Positions 62,576-64,000 of a DNA stretch of 64,000 nt are shown here, one piece after another (the first letter of the stretch is position 1; every line of letters starts with the position of its first letter). The stretch is from Methylobacter sp. KS41. GTDB lineage: Bacteria > Pseudomonadota > Gammaproteobacteria > Methylococcales > Methylomonadaceae. Made by a program: the position numbers and the translations under genes. The stretch covers positions 62,001 to 126,000 of the forward strand of contig PHSP01000003.1 of NCBI GenBank assembly GCA_002862125.1, written 5' to 3'. The notes under the pieces were generated by a model, which saw only the letters and a list, made by a program, of their open reading frames with translations, made no database searches and was not told the origin of the DNA.

Positions 62576-63430
62576 ATGAAAGAGCATATCCTGATTTGCA
62601 CCGATCTTGACCGCACGCTGTTGCCGAACGGCAGACAGCCAGAATCACCCGGTGCGAGGGCTGCTTTCAGCCGTCTGGTTGCGCACCCGGAGGTGACCCT
62701 GGCTTATGTCAGCGGCCGCCATCGCGAGTTGATTGAAGATGCTATCCGGGACTACGAACTGCCCTTGCCCGATTGGATCATCGGCGATGTCGGCACGACA
62801 ATTTACCAGGTGCGTGCCGGGGAATGGCGGTATTGGCAGGAATGGGAACGGGACATCGGCGCGGACTGGCGAGGAATGACGGCAAACGATTTGCGGCCTT
62901 TATTTACAGACCTGCAAGCGTTGCAATTACAAGAGGAAAGCAAGCAAAACCGTTATAAACTCAGCTATTACCTGCCTTTAGAAACGGATAGCAGCGCTTT
63001 GCAACGGGAGATGTCGCGGCGCCTTAACCTGGCAAGCATTGCGGCCAGCCTGATCTACAGTGTCGATCAGGCCACGTCGACGGGCCTCCTGGATGTGTTG
63101 CCGGCGCTCGCCACCAAACACCATGCCGTGGAGTTTTTAATGCAACATCAAGGCTTTGACTACAGCAACACAGTTTTTGCCGGAGACAGCGGCAACGATT
63201 TGCCGGTACTCGTCAGCCCGATTCATTCCGTATTGGTAGCCAACGCCGACTTTGAAGTCGCCGAGCAAGCTAAAACCCAAGCTTTGCAACAGGGAACATT
63301 GGCGGCATTATATCTGGCGCAAGGCGGTTTTCTGGGCATGAATGGCAATTACAGCGCAGGTATTCTTGAGGGCGTCGCCCATTATCATCCTGACGCCCGG
63401 TTTTGGATGGAGAAAGAACATGAGCAATAA
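62576..63430 (+). CDS. spp: Sucrose-6-phosphate phosphatase (HAD family)
   Basis: Spp removes the phosphate from sucrose-6-phosphate. The HAD motifs are in place: ICTDLDRTLLP (motif I, DLDRT), YVSGRHRELIEDA (motif II), YKLSYYLP, and FAGDSGNDLPVL (motif IV). The 284 residues fit. The SPS C-terminal domain resembles this enzyme but is separate. It overlaps the following kinase gene by 11 bp. A weak site (AGCGGAG) is ahead of the ATG. Confidence 0.9.
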   Translation: MKEHILICTDLDRTLLPNGRQPESPGARAAFSRLVAHPEVTLAYVSGRHRELIEDAIRDYELPLPDWIIGDVGTTIYQVRAGEWRYWQEWERDIGADWRGMTANDLRPLFTDLQALQLQEESKQNRYKLSYYLPLETDSSALQREMSRRLNLASIAASLIYSVDQATSTGLLDVLPALATKHHAVEFLMQHQGFDYSNTVFAGDSGNDLPVLVSPIHSVLVANADFEVAEQAKTQALQQGTLAALYLAQGGFLGMNGNYSAGILEGVAHYHPDARFWMEKEHEQ

Positions 63431-64000
63431 TGAGTCCCTGCATATTTTTGGTGAAGTGCTGTTTGACCACTTTCCCGGCGGCAACCGGGTTTTGGGTGGC
63501 GCACCATTCAATGTTGCATGGCACACACAGGCGTTCGGACAATCTCCCCGGCTCATCAGCAGGATTGGAGACGATCCGGCCGGACACGAAATCGCCTCGT
63601 TAATGGATGCCTGGGGAATGAGCCGTAATGCTTTACAGACAGATTGCGAGCATCCCACCGGCAGTGTCCGTGTGCTGATCCAGGACGGCGAACCGCATTA
63701 CGAAATCGTTGCGGATTGCGCCTACGACTTTATCGATGGAAAATTACTCGAGACTAAAAGCACCCAGGGAGTTTTGTATCACGGCTCGCTGGCAATCAGA
63801 AACCCGGTTGCGCACGCGGCTCTGCAAGCCGTTAAAGACCGGCATCAAGGAAAAGTTTTTATCGATGTCAATTTGCGGCCGCCTTGGTGGGACAGGGAAA
63901 CGCTGTTGCCGTTGCTTCAGGATGCGGATTGGGTCAAACTCAATGAAGCCGAACTGGCGGCACTATGTCCTGAAAGCCTTGGGGTGGAAGCTGCCATGTT
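63420..64000 (+). CDS. Fructokinase (PfkB family), 3' end outside window
   Basis: The visible 193 residues have the PfkB fructokinase pattern: FGEVLFDHFPGG and VLGGAPFNVAWHTQAFG in the first half, SRIGDDPAGHEI, PTGSVRVLIQDG and VFIDVNLRPPWWD. The ATG 63420 has GGAGAAAG upstream and overlaps the phosphatase gene. The arrangement sps-spp-fructokinase is the sucrose synthesis operon found in methanotrophs; this kinase can phosphorylate fructose released from sucrose. The 3' end is cut off by the window edge. Confidence 0.85.
   Translation, partial: MSNNESLHIFGEVLFDHFPGGNRVLGGAPFNVAWHTQAFGQSPRLISRIGDDPAGHEIASLMDAWGMSRNALQTDCEHPTGSVRVLIQDGEPHYEIVADCAYDFIDGKLLETKSTQGVLYHGSLAIRNPVAHAALQAVKDRHQGKVFIDVNLRPPWWDRETLLPLLQDADWVKLNEAELAALCPESLGVEAAM

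Overview
The window is a chromosomal segment of a gammaproteobacterial (type I, Methylococcales-like) methanotroph. The main evidence is a complete pmoCAB operon for particulate methane monooxygenase (5.9-8.9 kb). Supporting evidence is a set of fhc genes for tetrahydromethanopterin-linked C1 oxidation (32.4-38.3 kb), a sucrose-phosphate synthase/phosphatase/fructokinase operon at the right edge, and the gammaproteobacterial block zapB-like-zapA-6S RNA / ygfB-pepP-ubiH (39.2-43.2 kb). The genus cannot be fixed from sequence reading alone.

Layout. 0-5.6 kb: the end of a TrkA-C-domain protein, DsbB, a secreted methyltransferase-like protein, a palindromic repeat array, a SulP transporter whose C-terminal domain is frameshifted, and a small membrane-anchored protein. 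5.7-8.9 kb: pmoCAB with a sigma-70-like promoter, structured intergenic spacers and a strong terminator. 9.5-16.6 kb: proteostasis and dormancy genes (Lon-like protease, ribosome hibernation factor with a cold-shock domain, host-attachment-family protein, CbpM/CbpA, Hsp20) and a MITE-like element. 17.0-18.2 kb: a nonsense-mutated IS630-family copy joined to an IS3-family remnant. 18.3-28.4 kb: a FixL/FixJ-like two-component pair, a DUF2934 protein, a stand-alone HEAGH (M41-like) protein, FtsH, an RhlE-like helicase and small conserved proteins. 28.4-29.6 kb: a second IS630 copy, inverted, with a different nonsense mutation.

29.6-32.4 kb: an FNR-type regulator with all four cluster cysteines but an altered recognition helix, dispersed repeats, a PEP-CTERM protein and a perfect FNR box. 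32.4-38.3 kb: fhcB-fhcA, then a degraded gene and a RelE-type toxin-antitoxin pair, then fhcD-fhcC. 38.4-43.2 kb: a NYN nuclease-like gene, 6S RNA and the zapA/ubiH block. 43.7-47.1 kb: serA, cysK, cysE. 47.5-53.8 kb: a tripartite RND efflux operon. 54.3-58.6 kb: a BASS transporter, an unknown protein, alanine dehydrogenase and a TauE/SafE exporter. 58.6-64 kb: glycogen synthase, then the sucrose operon, whose sps carries three +1 frameshifts.

The genes join C1 metabolism (methane to methanol by Pmo; formaldehyde to formate through Fhc) with carbon storage (glycogen, sucrose) and cysteine synthesis. The stress block between 9.5 and 24.4 kb looks like a chromosomal proteostasis/dormancy cluster. 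No CRISPR array, tRNA, rRNA or prophage was seen. The most unusual items are the MITE-like element, the FNR protein and FNR-box puzzle, the toxin-antitoxin insertion inside fhc, the two independently inactivated inverted IS630 copies, and the frameshifted sps and SulP genes.
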